From positions 1-64,000 of the forward strand of contig SSNU01000319.1 in assembly GCA_012064415.1 (NCBI GenBank): a stretch of DNA of 64,000 bases, written 5' to 3'. The translations under genes were made by a program, and so were the position numbers. Source of the DNA: Gyrodactylus bullatarudis (lineage: Eukaryota > Platyhelminthes > Monogenea > Gyrodactylidea > Gyrodactylidae). This document shows positions 1-10,789 of this stretch, in pieces. Below the pieces are notes generated by a model, which saw nothing but the letters and a program-made list of their open reading frames with translations, did not search any database and was not told the origin of the DNA. Within the stretch, counting starts at the first letter, position 1. Each line of letters begins with the position of its first letter.

Positions 1-255
1 TTCCTCTCAGACCTTGAAATCAACAAAAATTTTCAACTCAAAGTTTAAAAAAATTAAAAAATCGCGCCATCTCGAATTTTAAAATTTCTCTAAAATTTTC
101 CAAAAAAACTTTTTTCCAAATTTTTTTTCTCAATTCAGTAAAAGTGTACATTTTGAATCAGTTACGAAAAAATTTGTCAAAAATTTCGATACCTTGATGA
201 AAAAATGAGATTTTTGTAAAAATCATGAATTCCCAAATTCATCGAGAATAGCTTT
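1..255 (-). repeat. Dispersed repeat copy in SLC4 intron
   Basis: Bases 1-70, read on the minus strand, carry the phrase TTTGAGTTGAAAATTTTTG found in related form at 21.27, 24.42 and 30.42 kb. Bases 190-255 carry the phrase TTTTTGTAAAAATCATGAAT, matching copies at 21.58 and 24.74 kb. It lies just after the last visible SLC4 exon, so it is probably intronic. Confidence 0.55.
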
Positions 256-277
256 ATATGGATGGCTATTAACATAC

Positions 278-1195
278 ATATATCTTTCGACGAATACCTT
301 CTCCCAATGTCAGCAAGAGATCGTATCAATGGTAGATTTGATGGAGACCTACCATGAAGTATACCGTGCAGTCGATTGTGAAGGTGTTGATGACGTTTCA
401 AGAGTAAATCTTTTGTGAGGAATACTGATTCCTCAGGAAGGATCCTTTCAGCAACAAGCCGATCCAGTAATAAATCCGATATTTGTTCAATATTGTTGGC
501 ATCGAGGTCAAACATGAAGACAGCTATATCAAGACAGCTCCTAACTTGGAAGAGACTAAGCAGAGAGACTGTGGCGACATGGGGCTTGGACCATCTCTCT
601 CCGTTCTCTTCGACATCTTCTTCAAATTTTATCCATCTACGAATATTGATTTATTGAAAAAATACGAAAATACAGAAAAAAATTGCGTAGTTATAAAATC
701 AGGAAAATTGCTAAAGTTCAAATTACCTTGCCATCTCACACCATTGGAGGTCTCCATTTTCTTCAGGATCACACAGCTCGTCCAACTCACAGAAGAGAGC
801 ATGATGTTCTTTGGGCACATCAACCTTGTCATCGCCATTTTCTCCTAGTTGAAAGCTTACGCCGAAATTTTCTTTTAGTTAAAAAGATGAATTTAGTCGA
901 GATAGTTTTTCCGTGTAATTTACCTGAATTTTTTTTTTGTAAGAAAGACTGTCTACGACGTTCTCGTAAGGCAGCTGCTGAGACAACATAGCCGTCATTA
1001 TCAACTGTCTCACCCGTTTCAGGCTTGTTCCCAATAGATAAAATTGGAGAAATACTTTTTGATGTAAGATCATCTGAGAAACATTAAACTTTTTCAATGC
1101 TCACCAGGGTTTTTTGAGTTTTCTTTCGTATCACTGACGCTCATTCGAATGGAATCTTTCGGTTTATCAACCGAATCATCTTCATTGGGATTCAT
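278..1195 (-). CDS. SLC4-family bicarbonate transporter, N-terminal cytoplasmic domain (partial, 3' end beyond window)
   Basis: Membrane anion/bicarbonate exchanger or Na-coupled bicarbonate transporter that controls intracellular pH. Four exons join in phase on the minus strand: 1105-1195 (ATG at 1195), 924-1073, 727-844 and 278-636, giving about 239 residues. Family signatures seen are HALFCELDEL, then WIKFEEDVEENGERWSKPHV, the start of the conserved SLC4 cytoplasmic core, then LLKRHQHLHN and NLPLIRSLADIG. The last resembles Na-driven members (insect NDAE1, vertebrate SLC4A8/A10) more than AE exchangers, but I cannot settle the subgroup. The transmembrane part must lie left of base 1. The N-terminus is short and lacks the His/Arg-rich stretch I expect before the core in vertebrate Na-driven members. 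An acceptor-like AG at 1201-1202 just upstream of the ATG suggests a separate 5'UTR exon. The last donor could be at 277 (GTATGT) or 297 (GTATTC). Confidence 0.86.
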
Positions 1196-1202
1196 TTCGA
1201 CT

Positions 1203-2979
1203 AGGAATTTTATTTAATATCCAGTATTATTCATGAATATTGGGAGCTCAGTTTATCAGGAGAAGTCTTAGATCTCAGATCTATTTTTGTAAAATAAAAT
1301 AAAATCAAATAAAATTTATTTAAACTTTCAAAACTAATTCCTTATTCGTCTAGATAAAGTTTTATATAGTATTTGTTTTAATAAATATTTAGGTTTAAAA
1401 CCTATTGATACCGTTTTTACTTGTGAGTAGATAGATAAAAATATTAATTTATAAAATGAGACTAAAATAAAATTTACGTACTTGTAGTTTTAAGAATCCC
1501 CTCTCAACAATAATTAGAGTTGTATTTCTTTTCTCCTCAAAAGAGACTATAGACAGCCTCATCCACCCTCTTCAAGGATTGGATTTTATGAATCAGCAAA
1601 TTTCTTCTATTCCCTCTGAATTATTTAAACATGAAGTCCCATAAAAAAAGTTTAATTACAACTTGGATGACTGGGAAATATTTTTCTCCTTTCGTTTTGT
1701 CATGGCCATTTTCTTCATCCATATGTTACAACATTTTTTCCCTGAATTAAATTACGAATTTCCTCATTGTTTGGCGAGTAATTTCTTGATATATTACCTC
1801 CACATCTCCTACTCATAAGTAACCTCTGGGCAAATTTTGAATAAAACACACCCACGTGCAATGCACAAGGCCAGCAAAGGGAAGGCCTTGACAACAAGCA
1901 AGATACACACATTTATTTTGGCCATTTTGAAAGAATGATATTAACAATGTGAAGTTAAAAATACGTGGAAAATACAGTATTCTTACTGTGCCAACAGAAG
2001 CCTGAGAAAGATATCTGTATTCCTTTTGAAACGGAGTGGTGAAAATCAAAAGAAATAATTCCCTCTTTTGCCATGTTTCTATCTGCTTAAGAAACTATGA
2101 CTTGAAGAAAGAGACTATTCTTTTAAGAGTTGAACTCCAGAGGTAATTTGTTGCCAGAGACTAGTAGTAGTAGCCAAACAAAAGGAAAAAAACACAAATT
2201 TCCGTGTTAAAATGAAAGCTTAGTTATCATGATTTACCCACGGGAGAAAATGCTTATTTTATCAATTGTGCTAATTACTTTGTTGTCATGTACTTCCAGA
2301 GGATTTCTTATAAAATTTTTCAACTAACAAATACATCTTTTTCTGGCTTCTCTTTATCGCTGTAAAATTCGACTATGATAATTTTGTAGATATAAATTTT
2401 TTAACGTTTTAAAATAGCTCATTCTAAAGAGAAAGTAGACTCAAATCATTTGAGTCAAATGTTAAAATTATAATTATAGGCGGCTTCAGTAATTTTAGAA
2501 ATACATAAATATTATCTTGGTCTATTAACTAGCTCAAACTTTATTTTCTAAAAATTTGCACCTTATTTCGCTAGTAAGATGTTTCGATAAAATTCATTCA
2601 TTTTACAATATTATGGAAAGTCTTTTATCAGATTTCACTTTTTCATACTCGAACGCCCTAGAAAGTGATTTATTCTACTATTGTTTGCATGCATTGACTG
2701 CTGTACTGGCTTCTTCTTCTTCTGCGAAATAAATTTTAGTTTTGAAATTTGCATGAGGCAAGAATCGTGATTATACACCAAGAACATACTTTTATTGTAA
2801 ATAATATATTCTTTTAAAAATATAAATGCTAACAATATCTTCTTTTGAGAATTCATATTTGAAGCAATTCATTCTTGAGTATAAGTAGAGAATGACAATA
2901 TTTAGATTAATTTTTTGCTGTTTTAATCAACCATTTTTTATGTGATCTTGCGTTTTCAACTATTCAAATTGATTTAAAC
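1203..2979. other. Intergenic, no gene seen
   Basis: AT-rich sequence upstream of the SLC4 coding start. It may hold that gene's 5'UTR exon and promoter, but no clear core promoter, open frame with family resemblance, or RNA gene is visible. Confidence 0.5.
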
Positions 2980-2991
2980 AAAAATTTGATT

Positions 2992-3292
2992 AATTAAAAT
3001 TATAACAAAAGAATTATATTCAAAAAGATATGTACATTTCGCCAGGTCTCGACAGTCTCAATTCCTGGTTCAATATTTAATAAAATTTTTTTAATGAATT
3101 TTTTTGAATGAAAATTGTAAAAAATTCCTCTTGAGCAAATCCCATTGATGAAAAACCAAAAAACTTTTCTAGTAGGTAGAAAAGAAAAAATTAAAAATCA
3201 ATTGGGCCATGGTAGTTCTAAATTGTGTGTTCTTTTGGATACATAGACTTGGATCTTCCTGATAGATACCGGATACCCTGAAAGATCTGATC
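2992..3292 (+). repeat. Left 301-bp inverted arm
   Basis: Reverse complement of 3615-3915; I found no mismatch by eye. The Penelope-like reading frame stops resembling the family exactly where this arm begins. A degenerate hammerhead-like core lies on its minus strand at about 3024-3055. Confidence 0.85.
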
Positions 3293-3608
3293 CTTATCCC
3301 TAAGCTTCTCTGTGTTCGTCCTATAAACCTAGCTCCACATGATGCCTGAATGCAGTAAATGAGATTTGACTGTTCCGATTCGTTCAGCTTATCTTTAAGT
3401 TGAAATTTGAAGAGACTTGTGGTCTTGTATAAAACCTTTAATTGTATATCATTATAATGTTCATTTACAAGTAAATTCAATTTTCTTCTTAGTTCATAGC
3501 TGAACCCATCTCCTTTAAAGTTTAATTTTATGAAAATAGGGATAGCTCCTTCAATTTTTTCTTCTTCTGTTTGTTGAGTTGCTTTATCTTCTAAAGCTTT
3601 TTCTATGT
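3276..3608 (-). pseudogene. Penelope-like element ORF fragment (GIY-YIG endonuclease region)
   Basis: Fragment of a retroelement protein in which reverse transcriptase is followed by a GIY-YIG nuclease. The minus-strand frame reads about 110 codons from an upstream TAG near 3609 to the arm boundary. It contains IPIFIKLNFKGDGFSYELRR, then the linker FKFQLKDKLNESEQSNLIYC, then CGARFIGRTQRSLGIRI. The Cys-(x)n-SNLIY...C...A.FIG.T.R.L..RI pattern is the typical start of the Penelope GIY-YIG domain, in which canonical copies read CxASYIGxTxRxLxxRxxEH. The frame then enters the inverted arm and loses similarity before the EH motif, so the nuclease is truncated and cannot be active. No reverse transcriptase part is present. 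Confidence 0.78.
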
Positions 3609-3614
3609 ATTTCT

Positions 3615-3915
3615 GATCAGATCTTTCAGGGTATCCGGTATCTATCAGGAAGATCCAAGTCTATGTATCCAAAAGAACACACAATTTAGAACTACCATGG
3701 CCCAATTGATTTTTAATTTTTTCTTTTCTACCTACTAGAAAAGTTTTTTGGTTTTTCATCAATGGGATTTGCTCAAGAGGAATTTTTTACAATTTTCATT
3801 CAAAAAAATTCATTAAAAAAATTTTATTAAATATTGAACCAGGAATTGAGACTGTCGAGACCTGGCGAAATGTACATATCTTTTTGAATATAATTCTTTT
3901 GTTATAATTTTAATT
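3615..3915 (-). repeat. Right 301-bp inverted arm
   Basis: Partner of 2992-3292. On the plus strand it holds CTGTCGA at 3852-3858, GACCTGGC at 3859-3866, GAAA at 3867-3870 and then the palindrome ATGTACAT, an order that resembles a decayed hammerhead ribozyme. Confidence 0.85.
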
Positions 3916-3973
3916 GATGAATATTTCCAGTTATCTAAAATAATACGTATATTTTTATTTAAAAATTTGATTA

Positions 3974-6900
3974 TCCCGGTCATTCTAAAATTTAATTCTA
4001 GACCTGATACTAGTTGAAGATTAGTATAGGAAAAAAGTTCTCAACTTGAGGTTCTCAAGTCTACATCTTACTACCTAATATGCAATGCATGAGAGACTGA
4101 TTTGTTAGCCATGTTGTCGTTTGAATAAATTTCCATAGACAATGAAGAAGAGAAAAATGACAAGAACTTGAGGATAGAGAGAAAGGAGGTCAAAAAGTTA
4201 AAATCTCTGTAATTAAATGAGTCATGATGTCAATGATGTGCTGGATTCTGATGTTAAATTATTTACATTTTTTTCTTATCTGTTCATACTTCTTGGTCTG
4301 TAATTAAAAATAAATAAAGTCTACGACATTTGATGTAAACTATTTCATTGATTTATTGTACAATTTTATCACAGAAATAGTTTTTTTTCATTATAAAATA
4401 ATTCAAACTTCAAAAAGCTTAAAACGGAGTTAATTCTTTCTAATAAAATCAGGTAAATGATCTCCTGAGATCTGATACAAATTATGATTATAATAAAAAC
4501 TTTACTCAAAGGAACTCGTTTAACGCGGCAGATTGTTGTAGTTTTACTTCCCTTGAGGTTAACAATGATGATATCTTATCGTCCAAGAAAAGATGAGGTC
4601 TAAAGTAAACATTTATTAAACTGTATGGACCAGTTGGTTGGATCTAATTAAAAAAAGTGGGAATTTCCTCAAACTCCCCATTCTGTTGTATTACTCTTGT
4701 TCCCTTTTTCTTTTTCCACTGTTATACATGATGTCAACATATTTGTTTGTTTGTTTCTTTGTACTATTTCCTAATCAGTGTTGCTGTATAGATATGCAGT
4801 GTAAATAAAATGTGAATTCCATGTATGCAAACATTGTAGAAATAAATTCCAAATGCAGTTTTAATTAAAATACGACCATTGTATCTTCCCGCTTCTGTTC
4901 AAAAAGTTTATTTGGCTCACTCAGGCCCTGAGTGTGAAGGATTGCATGATTACTTTGAGTACATGTACTGAGACATCTCAAGTTTCCTTCTGGAATATTT
5001 ATTAATACATTATTTTATTTACAATAAACTAAATTTCCTTCGCCCATCATTACAATGCGTTAAATTTAAACTTGAGTGTATCTTCTTTCATCCATCATTA
5101 AAGTTTATTTAAGGAATTAGACACAAAGTCAACATAGAATGAAATTTGATTTTTATTCGAATTGCTACATCTGATTTTTACTCCATTGCTTGAGGCTTTC
5201 TTGTCTACTGAATTACAATTCCCATTTTAAGACGAAATTTTAACTTTTTATAACAAGTAATGCTAGCAAGATCAGATTTTTACAGTCTGTTGCGGAATTC
5301 ATAAGCTATTCCAGTCTGAAAAACTAGTGCGTAAAAATTTACAAGGAACTCATTTATGAATCAAGTTATCCTTCTGAGTCATTGACATTTGCAACATCTT
5401 CAATGAATCCAGATTATATAGAGATCATGAATTTCAATATGTTCTCCTTTAAAGCTTTCTATTCTAGACACACTCATTACCCAGATTTATTTATTGCAAG
5501 TTTATTGTCGAATAAAACCAATTAGAGACAGAATAGAATGCAATCCAGTATATTTGAGGCCGGGAGAAAATTAAATTACTATCCTTCAATATGTTAACCA
5601 AGGCCATTCTTTCCACAACAATCTTTGGACGCCATGAGAAGAAGAAGAAATTTTATTCTAGCCCACTCATGGTAGAACACATGTTTCCTTTGAATAGACT
5701 AAAATGAATAGGGCCACGTACGTTTTCTGTCTGTAATTATTGTTGAGATTTATTATTCTCAAGGCAGATAGACATATTCTCAAGATGTTTTTCATCTTCC
5801 AGATGTTTAAATACACATAAATATCTTGAAGGATATAAAGAAAGCGCATTTCCTTATGTAAGACATTGTGTTATTTATCTAATTTTTTAAAGATATAATA
5901 AATACAATATCATAAAGAAACCTTCTTAAATTATACGCCTTCTCGAAGATAAAGATAAACGCAACCAAACTTGTAAAAGATATTTGATTAAAGAAAATCA
6001 ATGGAGTATTATTTTTCTGTTAGATAATAGAGAGACAGGCGTATCACTGATTGTGAGGAGTGTTTGAAGAAAAAAAGTCAATAACAAAGTTGATCTGACA
6101 ATCTAGATCTGATCAAAAGAGTTGATGACAACATTTTAATATGTTCTTTAAGATTGGGGCGGGTTAAAGAGAAATATACTTATACTTCTCATTCCAGTTT
6201 AGACTGAGATCTGTATATTTGTTGATCTCAGGTCAACAGAAGTGTGTGTGGGCTGGCGTTTGCTGGACTAGAGATTTCTATCTTACTCATAGTACAATGG
6301 GACAAGACGTGAAATTTTTTCTCAAACCAAGGATTTGATATTTCACCTTCACTTCGTATACTTAGTATGCCTTTTTTGGAAATCAATCATCTGTAAGCAA
6401 TTCGTTGATTGAACTGAAAATTTCCAAATGCTTCCACCTAATGTAATGAACTGTGTAAGAATATTGCTCTTCAATATTGAAATTTTGAATTTTTTTCACT
6501 GCTGAACATTTTGAAATTGTAACGTGTACTCATTTGGGAACATTACAGTAGATTGTTTTTAGTTGCTGGTTAAAAGCATTAAACATTTCTCTATTTCCAT
6601 TTAACAGAAAAAGGATATTAATTAATGAAAAAAATAAATTTCCCAAGGTCACCTCGCTTGATGATGTTGTATTCTTTTGTGAAAACATAAATTTCAATAT
6701 TATCAAAATTCAAATGTATTTTAAAACTGAATTTCGATCTAAAACGTGAAACCTGGAGTTATCAATAGATTGAATCGTGTTCTCTAACTTTTTTATTATC
6801 TCACATATTCCAGTTAATCATTGAGAAAGCAATATAACTCTAATTGATTGAAAAGTTTTCATTCTTTAATTGTTTCTTTTGACTAGAGCAAAGCATTTTT

Positions 6901-7107
6901 ATTCATTATTTAAGTAATAAAACAGAAACACAAATGAGATAGATAGAGCATTTTATTCTTAAATCTCGAACGATGAGTACAATACAATCCCAATTGCTCT
7001 CTTGCGGTATTCTCAGGATAAAATGACTAACTCATTTAATTTTGATAATTAACTTTTGAAAAAAATGACATTGTGTGAAAAAAAAATATTTTAAGAATTT
7101 AATAAAA
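3974..7107. other. Intergenic, no gene seen
   Basis: AT-rich, with only short low-quality open frames such as one at 5667-5849. No recognisable domain, RNA gene or complete mobile element was seen. A short GTTT run lies near 4740. Confidence 0.5.
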
Positions 7108-7141
7108 TTTATTAATTTGAAAAAAACTTTAAAAATATAAC

Positions 7142-7408
7142 CTAGCCAGTCTTGAAGAGAAGGAAGGCCAAGTTGTCAAGGTAGCAGTAGCAAAAGTGTT
7201 TAGTTTCATGAGTGACATGACTTCCGAACGATTTGCCAACAATACAGTGCCAGTTAGTTCCGAATTTGGTATCAAACTTTTGCTTGATGAAGCCAGCAAT
7301 ATCTTTTTCAATTTGCTTCTGCTTAACAGCTTCGATGATGGTTTCCTTGACGAATTCCTTCTCAGCATCTTCCATGTCTGTATTCTTGAATTCAACCTCT
7401 TTGCTCAT
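7142..7408 (-). CDS. DYNLL1: Dynein light chain LC8-type (DYNLL)
   Basis: LC8 is a small dimeric hub protein of the cytoplasmic dynein motor, also shared with myosin V and many other partners. The ORF is intronless and encodes 88 residues against about 89 for the family. It keeps EKDIAGFIKQKFD, the hallmark WHCIVGKSFGS, the THETKHF target-groove strand and the terminal LLFKTG, so it should be functional. The N-terminal third (MSKEVEFKNTDM) is more divergent than the core. A TATAAATA box lies at 7447-7454 on the minus strand about 40 bp before the ATG, and an AATAAA signal at 7108-7113 lies just after the stop. The divergent relative at 10.5-10.8 kb on the same strand suggests tandem duplication. 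LC8 genes of other animals often have introns, so lack of them may reflect retrocopying. Confidence 0.97.
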   Translation of the reverse strand: MSKEVEFKNTDMEDAEKEFVKETIIEAVKQKQIEKDIAGFIKQKFDTKFGTNWHCIVGKSFGSHVTHETKHFCYCYLDNLAFLLFKTG

Positions 7409-7446
7409 CTTGTCAAGTTAATGAGAGAATACGACAATTGCTTGTG

Positions 7447-7454
7447 TATTTATA
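7447..7454 (-). promoter_or_regulatory. TATA box of the LC8 gene
   Basis: TATAAATA on the minus strand, 39 bp upstream of the start codon at 7408. A start site about 30 bp downstream would give a leader of roughly 15 nt. Confidence 0.55.
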
Positions 7455-7459
7455 TTGCC

Positions 7460-10400
7460 TTGTGATAGCGCAATTTCACTTTTCTTATCACTAGATCCAT
7501 TTCATTAGTAGACTGGTTGTAAGAAGAGTCTTGTAATTTCTCTATCTCTCCATGATTCTTGTTAACTCATGAATGTTGTAAAGTTAACAAGAATCATTTT
7601 CTCTTCAACCACTCTGGAGCAAGGTAAGTCTCTCACCTATTGGTTGGTTGAGTTGAATAGAAGATTGAGTAACTTGAATTAACCTGTTGTCTCTGATATG
7701 AGACGTAACAATTTCTCATCGATTACAACTTAACAAATGTAATCTTTTTCTTCCAGATGAAAACTATGATAATGGACTGAAAAATTATAATTATTGGAAT
7801 CGAGTATGAGGTTAGTGAGGGATATTTCCCCAAAGGGATAAGTGAGATTAAATTGTGTTATATATATCCCAGGAGAGTTGAAAGATATGATCCCAACATA
7901 CTCTATCTCTTTGCTGAATTATCAGATTATTTAACTTTTATCGAAGCAGACAAGAAATTAAAAGTTGGAAGCTCCTCTCTATTATCTTGAGATATTTCGC
8001 CTAGTTATTACTGAGGTCTTTTCGCCTTGTGTGAATAGAAAATGATTTTCTGTTTCTGTGAAAATCTGGCGTAAATGAAGAGAGAAAAGTGCATTTTTCT
8101 AGAATCTAATGCACTCTCTTATAAGCTTCCTTCATTGATTTATCAATGAGGCTTTATCTGTATTAAAGCAAGGGTTTTGGTATTTACCAAGGGTTGCTAA
8201 ATTCTACTATTCATTGCACTGTCTGCAGATTTCGTATGGTATTAGAATTGTTTGAACTCAATCACAATTAATCTGATATTTTTTCAAATTGAATATGGAA
8301 ACTAATTTCAATTAGTCTAATGATAAAAAGACTTTGTCATCTAATGATCTTGATTCTAAAGGAAGTATTTAGAGAGAAACCACAGGCTTGTGACTCATAA
8401 CAAAAATTACAAGACTAACTGATAACTCGACAAGACAATAAGGGAAGAAGAGTATCCAGTCTATTGTATGGCCTCTTTTTAATTAACCTTGTGGGATTAT
8501 TAGGGGAAAAGACAGAGAAAGATATATACTTCCGGAGACATAAATCATCAAGAAATTAGTAATGAAGAAATAGTATTATTATTATTTTCCCAAGTTTCTC
8601 CTACGTGTAAGTACAAACAATTTTTTTATTTATGTGTATTATTCTTCCCTTTTTCATATTTATAAGGGGAGAGAGGAGGAACTGGATTCCAAATGGTAGA
8701 TTCCTCGATGAAATTAATAAGAAAACCGTTAATTTGGAAGCTGGGAGAAAGATACGTTTTAAATATTCAAATAGATTCGAGAAGTTGCACATTATCGAAT
8801 CTCGATACATTTCAATATTCTTGAAATTTAATATTAAAACCTGCTTCATCCAGGTTGATGGAATGACGAGGCTCGTTTATAACGAAATGTTTACTTCTTT
8901 CATCATTGTTGAAATAGAAATGTATTACTTCAAATGAAAACCCAATTCATCAATCATTTAGTTGATAAGTCCAGCCTTTTTTTCCTAATACAGCTAAAAG
9001 TAGCAAACTGTTTTTCCGTTCATTCGTCTTTTCGATCAAAGAAAACGCGTCAGTTTTCAAGACTATTTCATTAAGACATTAAAATTTAGAGAATACATGA
9101 GCTCAAGCTTTTGAATTGCCGCTGAAATTCATAATCGGAAAAACAACCAAATAAATTGGGAAATTATAACTTGTGCTTTTTTATGGATAAGAGAGATCTT
9201 ATTAACCTTAAGATCTAAAACCTTATTATTATTATTATATTTCTAATTTCTTGTACATATTTTTTTCGATAAGAAATCATCTTTAGGATAATAATGCAAG
9301 ATTATTATTAGGACGATTTCGAGACATTTAGGGTTATCCCCTACTGAAAAAAACTAGGAGAGGATGATTCAGACATTCTCTTTCCAAATTCTAGGCAAGA
9401 AATGTAGGTTTCTTTCTGTTCAATGCATTTACACAGAGAGAGAGAGAGAGAGGAAAAGAGAGTATTGCATCAATAGTTTGTAATGATATTAGTAGCAGAG
9501 TTTTTGTAATATTTTTCTAACCTTTGTAGCAATTCTGACAGGAAAATTAGTAAAAGCATTATTATTATTTTCCAACACTAAAGGTCCAATGATTAAAAAA
9601 ATATATCACGCATTACATAACAGTCGTTATCATTTCTACATTTGCCAGTTAAACTTTTTCTCCTCTTGGGCTTATACAATGCATCTTACAGATGATTTGG
9701 AAGCGCACAGAGAATGCAAGAGGTCAAAAGGTCAGAAATGAATTTCATTTTTTGACAACCTCTCAACCAGAAATGCTTGGAAGGAAACGTGTCACTTCTC
9801 AATACATGAAACCCATCTTTCATTTTTATCCTTTTTAATCAAAAGTGATGATCAATTTCTCGTTTGAGTAAAAATGCCAACTTGTAAAAAAGTAGGTGTG
9901 TGGAAAGAAAAGTCTTGGGCTAGGAACGGATAGACTACATATATAGTCTGTCAAAGTGAAAGAAAATGATAACAGGGAAGAAAGAATCCCCCATCAACCC
10001 ATCACTCACCTGAAAGACAAACAAAACTACATTAATAAAGTTGGTACTGGAAAATGCGGTTAATTGGATAGGTTGTCATGGATAGCTTTTGGTGTCGTAT
10101 TTTTCCATCCAAAAGATTGACTGTTACATCCTGAATCATTAGTGTATTCTAACATTTTCAGAATTTTTCCCTTTAAAAGTTTTTCTAGGTTCTTCAATCA
10201 GTATAGCCATTAAGAAATGTATATTTGTAGCGGTTAATCAAATGAACCCAAGAGAAAAGAAGATTCTGGTTACACATTTAACTTTATTACGAAACGTGGT
10301 GATAATCATTTTATGCCTCTCTCATTAAGCAAACAAGCTAACAGCAACCTAAAAAGACAATAAAATTTCACTAATCTACTCTAAGTACCTTGGATTCTTT

Positions 10401-10488
10401 ATCTTATCTTCTAAAGATAACACAGTAAATAGTGAAACTTGTGAAATAGATTACAGCAGTTTATTTTGGAAATGCAAAACGAAAGAAA
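7460..10488. other. Intergenic between the two dynein light chain genes
   Basis: No gene recognised. It contains a (GA)n run at about 9439-9461. An open frame at 8632-8937 has no family resemblance and overlaps one on the opposite strand, so I do not call it a gene. Confidence 0.5.
9439..9461 (+). repeat. (GA)n microsatellite
   Basis: Run of AG dinucleotides, about 11 units, continuing into purine-rich sequence. Confidence 0.8.
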
Positions 10489-10770
10489 TCAAAATTTAAA
10501 CAATAGAACTAGGAGAACAGAATTGTTTGGGTAAATGCATCGACATTGGACAGAATCATTCGAGTTGGCTGTAACAAAAGACCCAAACTGTTTCCCAATG
10601 ATACAATGCCAGGGCTCACCAAATCTTTTATCGAATTTTCTCTTGATGTAGGCAGCCATATCCTTTTCATGATCGAAAGAATCCAAGGCCTGATTCAACG
10701 TGGATATGAAATATTCCATCTTTATTGAACTCATTCTCGTGTCGAAATGCAGTCTAATCTCTTCAGCCAT
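10489..10770 (-). CDS. Divergent LC8-like dynein light chain
   Basis: Intronless frame of 93 codons, related to the LC8 family. It keeps HEKDMAAYIKRKFDKRFGEP and the hallmark WHCIIGKQFGSFVT. The following strand, normally HETKHF, which lines the partner-binding groove and the dimer interface, is replaced by ANSNDSVQCRCIYPNN. The end is LLVLLFKF instead of LLFKSG. The core fold may persist, but partner specificity is probably changed or lost, so it is either a specialised paralog or an early pseudogene whose frame is still open. It lies 3.1 kb upstream of, and on the same strand as, the canonical LC8 gene. No clear TATA box was found before its ATG. Confidence 0.82.
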   Translation of the reverse strand: MAEEIRLHFDTRMSSIKMEYFISTLNQALDSFDHEKDMAAYIKRKFDKRFGEPWHCIIGKQFGSFVTANSNDSVQCRCIYPNNSVLLVLLFKF

Positions 10771-10789
10771 CTCTCTATATGACTTTGGA

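Larger units (their letters stand above)
2980..3973. mobile_element. Fold-back insertion carrying a Penelope-like element fragment
   Basis: Two inverted arms of 301 bp each (2992-3292 and 3615-3915) look identical when read against each other and enclose a 322-bp spacer. The 13-base word AAAAATTTGATTA is present at 2980-2992 and again at 3961-3973, consistent with a target-site duplication around the insertion. The spacer encodes, on the minus strand, the C-terminal region of a Penelope-like element. Terminal repeats of Penelope-like elements are known to occur in direct or inverted orientation, so the arms may be inverted pseudo-LTRs. Alternatively a fold-back transposon may have captured the fragment. 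The complete match of the arms argues for a recent origin or gene conversion. Confidence 0.75.

Noticed and set aside
3300..3325. GGACGAA on the minus strand, resembling the end of hammerhead helix II
   Set aside because: It is part of the GIY-YIG coding sequence (IGRTQR) and no CUGAUGA precedes it.
8601..8937. Overlapping open frames on both strands near 8.6-8.9 kb
   Set aside because: Both are motif-free and mutually exclusive; typical of chance open frames.
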